Positions 62,011 to 64,000 of a stretch of 64,000 bases of DNA are shown in pieces. The position numbers were made by a program, and so were the translations under genes. Location of the stretch: positions 1 through 64,000 of the forward strand of contig NZ_SLXE01000001.1 in the NCBI RefSeq assembly GCF_004341385.1. The letters run 5' to 3'. The notes under the pieces are model-generated. The model was given only the letters and a program-made list of their open reading frames with translations, was not told the DNA's origin and did no database searches. Within the stretch, counting starts at the first letter, position 1. Each line of letters opens with the position of its first letter. The stretch is from Uruburuella suis (lineage in GTDB: Bacteria > Pseudomonadota > Gammaproteobacteria > Burkholderiales > Neisseriaceae).

Positions 62011-62169
62011 GGGTCTGTTCACAATTCATCCGCGAGTAAGATTTTGAGCGCAAAAGCGTGGCTGCAAGGCGAAAAGCACAGCAAGGTTGAACACCTTGCG
62101 AGCATTTTCAACGCAGCAGGCGCGTTTTTGAGCCAAAAGATTGCCGCGTGATGAAATGTGAACAGACCC
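62011..62169. mobile_element. MITE with GGGTCTGTTCACA ends (copy 3)
   Basis: A 159-bp element, GGGTCTGTTCACAATTCATC to GATGAAATGTGAACAGACCC, with TA on both flanks and the same length as copy 1, in opposite orientation. No gene inside. Confidence 0.8.
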
Positions 62170-62226
62170 TAAAGCGCCGGCGGCTTTTTTCGTGCAGGGT
62201 GTATTGATTTTATAGCGGTGTACAAA

Positions 62227-62256
62227 GGCCGCCTGAAAAGCTTTCAGACGGCCTTT
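62227..62256. repeat. Imperfect DUS hairpin
   Basis: AAAGGCCGCCTGAAAAGC pairs with GCTTTCAGACGGCCTTT; the left arm carries a T-to-C change within the uptake sequence. Confidence 0.6.
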
Positions 62257-62315
62257 GTGCCAAATCTGAAAATAATCTAACTGCATTAGCTCGCCTTGAA
62301 TGCGCCAAACAAAGC

Positions 62316-62349
62316 GATGCCGTCTGAAAAAAATGTTTCAGACGGCATC
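62316..62349. terminator. AT-dialect DUS hairpin
   Basis: GATGCCGTCTGAAA pairs with TTTCAGACGGCATC at the border of the A+T-rich segment. Confidence 0.65.
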
Positions 62350-62483
62350 TGAGTGTCATGCGCACGATTACGCTTTGTTTTGACAAAGCTAATCGTATCT
62401 ACGTTTGCTGTTTCATAGGCTTGCATAATAAAGCTTTCAAAGGTATTATTAAAAGACCTTTTAAAAAAATTTTAGGTGGTAGT

Positions 62484-62930
62484 ATGTGGTTTCATAGATT
62501 GGAATCAGTAGAATTTAATGAGTTGATATCATTCAATAAATATAATGATGGTTTCGGAAGGTTTATATTTGAACCGCTTATGCTGTATCCGCGTAAAATA
62601 TATAATTTGTTGGAAGAGATATTCCTGGAAAACCTAGAGAATAGAGAGAAGCTTTCGGCTTTTTTACATGCTGAGTATGGAATTTGCTGTTTTTATCAAT
62701 ATTGGGATTCTTTGGAGACAATACGGAAAACAGTAATAAAAGATTACGGTTTGATGATTTTGAGAAAGTTGTTTGTAAAAAAGGTAGAGCAAAAGCAACC
62801 TGCTAATTTGATACCCATTAAGCAAAACAATCAGGAAATTTTTAACGTTCGACCAATTATCAGATTGATGCTTTTGACTGCCCGGTTCAATACTCCTTTA
62901 TACAATAATCAGGAGCTTTATCATGATTAA
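62484..62930 (+). CDS. Hypothetical A+T-rich gene next to a toxin-antitoxin module
   Basis: A 148-residue protein of unknown function starting MWFHRLESVEFNELISFNKY. AGGTGG six bases before the ATG at 62484 supports this start over one at 62358. It is rich in aromatic residues in the middle (AEYGICCFYQYWDS) with no membrane segment. Composition is clearly more A+T-rich than the core genes, suggesting import. It overlaps the antitoxin gene by 8 bp, so the three genes may form one transcript. Confidence 0.55.
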   Translation: MWFHRLESVEFNELISFNKYNDGFGRFIFEPLMLYPRKIYNLLEEIFLENLENREKLSAFLHAEYGICCFYQYWDSLETIRKTVIKDYGLMILRKLFVKKVEQKQPANLIPIKQNNQEIFNVRPIIRLMLLTARFNTPLYNNQELYHD

Positions 62931-63207
62931 ACAAATATTCAGCCGTTATGTGGCAAGTATCAGTGATCTGAAAAAAAATCCGATGGAAACCGTTGGTAAT
63001 GCAAATGGCGAGCCAGTGGCGATTTTAAACCGCAATACGCCTGCATTTTACTGTGTTCCTGCCCGCCTGTATGAAAAAATGCTTGATATTTTGGAAGATC
63101 AGGATTTGGTGAAACTTGCGATAGAGCGGGAAAATGACCCTGTTGTGAAAGTTTCTATTGATGAATTACGAACTAGAATTCAGCAAAAAAGCACTGAAAG
63201 AATTTGA
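62923..63207 (+). CDS. Antitoxin, StbD/RelB (Phd/YefM-like) family
   Basis: A 94-residue antitoxin. The N-terminal DNA-binding YefM-like half (RYVASISDLKKNPMETVGNA, then GEPVAILNRNTPAFYCVPA) precedes a C-terminal toxin-wrapping helix. It neutralises the RelE-type toxin encoded next and represses the operon in relatives. It overlaps the toxin gene by 47 bp. Confidence 0.88.
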   Translation: MIKQIFSRYVASISDLKKNPMETVGNANGEPVAILNRNTPAFYCVPARLYEKMLDILEDQDLVKLAIERENDPVVKVSIDELRTRIQQKSTERI

Positions 63208-63436
63208 TAAGCTCAGTCCGGATATTGCGGAACAATTTTTGAAAAAATTGGAAAAGGTTTTGGAAAGCCCCCGCATCCCGGGAAACAAGCTACACGGTGC
63301 CAAGTATAAAGATTTGTATAAAATTAAATTGCGCTCGAGCGGATTCCGTTTGCTGTATGAAGTGAACGATGGCAGGGTGGTGGTCATAGTGGTTGCCGTG
63401 GGGCGCAGAGATACCATTTACGGACGATTGGGTTAA
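63161..63436 (+). CDS. Toxin, RelE/StbE family mRNA interferase
   Basis: A 91-residue RelE-fold protein (YELEFSKKALKEFDKLSPDI, LHGAKYKDLYKIKLRSSGFR, VVAVGRRDTIYGRL). The basic and aromatic residues used by RelE toxins to cut mRNA on the ribosome (Arg in SGFRLLYEV and GRRD) are present. The ATG at 63161 is used; a TTG lies directly before it. Stands after its antitoxin, as usual. Confidence 0.88.
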   Translation: MNYELEFSKKALKEFDKLSPDIAEQFLKKLEKVLESPRIPGNKLHGAKYKDLYKIKLRSSGFRLLYEVNDGRVVVIVVAVGRRDTIYGRLG

Positions 63437-63465
63437 GCCTTTTACTGTTTGATGGGTATCAAGAC

Positions 63466-63497
63466 AAAGGCCGTCTGAAAGCTTTTCAGACGGCCTT
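63466..63497. terminator. Inverted DUS pair between convergent genes
   Basis: AAAGGCCGTCTGAAAGC pairs with its complement; it separates the toxin gene from the relA end. Confidence 0.78.
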
Positions 63498-63511
63498 TGT
63501 TTGCCGCATCT

Positions 63512-64000
63512 TCACAGTCGTGTCACGCTCAACACGCCTTTCACCTCGGCCAGGCTGGCGAGCACGCGCGGCAATTCGTTTACTTGTTTTACTTCCACGG
63601 TGAAGCGCATGCTGGCTTCCAGATCGCGTGATTGGGTTTGCACGGCGGTGACGTTGAGCTTGTGGCGGGCGAGCGTGTCGGACACATCGCGCAACAAGCC
63701 GCCGCGGTCTTGTGCGCGGATTTCCAAATCCACGGCAAACACTTGGCCGTCTGAAAGGCCGGCCCAGCTTGCGGGCAGCACTTTGTCGGGCGATTGTTCG
63801 GCCAGATATTGGAAAGAGGGGCAGCTTTGACGGTGCACCGAAATGCCGCGCTCGCGGGTGACAAAGCCGATAATCTGGTCGGGCGGTGCGGGTTTGCAGC
63901 ATTTGGCCAAGGTGGTCATCAGGCCGTCTTCGCCATCGATGAGCACGCCGCTTTTGCCGGTTTTTTTGATTTTCGATTGCTTGACGATGCTGGTTTCGCT
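63512..64000 (-). CDS. relA: RelA/SpoT (p)ppGpp synthetase, C-terminal part (partial)
   Basis: The frame enters from the right edge and ends at 63512. It contains the zinc-finger/RIS region (LAKCCKPAPPDQIIGFVTRE, then GISVHRQSCPSF) and the C-terminal ACT domain (DRGGLLRDVSDTLARHKLNV). These are the regulatory modules of long RSH proteins that sense the ribosome. The catalytic half is outside the window, so RelA versus SpoT cannot be decided; RelA is my guess. An uptake sequence encodes GLSDGQ. Confidence 0.88.
   Translation of the reverse strand, partial: SETSIVKQSKIKKTGKSGVLIDGEDGLMTTLAKCCKPAPPDQIIGFVTRERGISVHRQSCPSFQYLAEQSPDKVLPASWAGLSDGQVFAVDLEIRAQDRGGLLRDVSDTLARHKLNVTAVQTQSRDLEASMRFTVEVKQVNELPRVLASLAEVKGVLSVTRL

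Noticed and set aside
1..64000. tRNA, rRNA, riboswitch and replication-origin signals
   Set aside because: I looked for tRNA T-arm and CCA-type ends, conserved riboswitch cores and DnaA-box clusters by eye and saw none I could support; a covariance-model search would be needed to exclude them.

Overview
The window comes from a member of the Neisseriaceae. The 12-base DNA uptake sequence AGGCCGTCTGAA (the AG-DUS dialect) and its reverse complement occur dozens of times, very often as inverted pairs at gene ends. The core genes are also neisserial in content and order: rpsT, pldA, DUF502-aspS, ratA-rnfH-pth, trpG-trpD, ruvB, pqiABC, coaBC, pgm and a RelA/SpoT end. The exact species cannot be named from the sequence. 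Coding density is high and most genes are GC-balanced. A few A+T-rich islands (about 20.04-20.47, 27.38-28.62 and 62.36-63.44 kb) look imported.

Layout. 0-4 kb: the tail of an IS5-type transposase, a CBS/CorC-type transporter, a MITE and a Gcr-family membrane protein. 4-6.2 kb: arsenic resistance (arsR, arsC, acr3). 6.2-9.1 kb: ratA-rnfH, pth, a DMT permease and a STAS-like protein. 9.2-13.8 kb: a TonB-dependent receptor followed by an SbmA/BacA-like ABC transporter. 13.9-19.9 kb: potD-like lipoprotein, rpsT, pldA, DUF502 and aspS. 20.4-24.7 kb: a three-gene polyol operon, probably for D-arabinitol (dehydrogenase, xylulokinase, MFS permease). 25-27.1 kb: two rRNA-modification genes. 27.2-30.5 kb: a defence island with a TIR-domain gene, a cas1 remnant, an intact cas2 and a type I-C-like CRISPR array of 17 perfect repeats, with no effector cas genes. 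30.5-38 kb: coaBC, an SSS/DUF4212 symporter pair, an exonuclease and a cNMP/CBS/DUF294 protein. 38-46.2 kb: a ferric-siderophore uptake cluster (fhuB, fhuD, fhuC, TonB receptor) with two independent inactivating mutations, plus a YojI-like ABC transporter. 46.2-49.8 kb: pqiABC. 49.8-51.5 kb: ubiX followed by three 26-codon reading frames and an unknown 172-residue gene; one of the short frames looks like an aromatic leader peptide placed before an attenuator. 51.5-56.5 kb: peptidyl-prolyl isomerase, ruvB, an endo/exonuclease-phosphatase protein, trpG and trpD. 56.5-60.4 kb: a dRS3-like inverted repeat, a large split DUF1963 protein and fieF. 60.5-64 kb: pgm, a MITE, an A+T-rich gene, a RelBE/StbDE toxin-antitoxin pair and the end of a RelA/SpoT protein.

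Three families of small non-coding mobile repeats are scattered between genes. One is a Correia-like ~104-bp element (seven near-complete copies and one short derivative). One is a ~151-bp TATAGTG-ended element (two complete copies, one half). One is a ~159-bp MITE with GGGTCTGTTCACA ends (two complete copies, one decayed); its ends match the sequence after the partial transposase at the window start.

The strongest candidates for something undescribed are three. First, the orphan CRISPR locus, with a TIR gene in place of the effectors and an Eikenella-dialect uptake sequence between cas1 and cas2. Second, the ubiX-linked micropeptide and aromatic-leader attenuator region. Third, the decaying siderophore locus.
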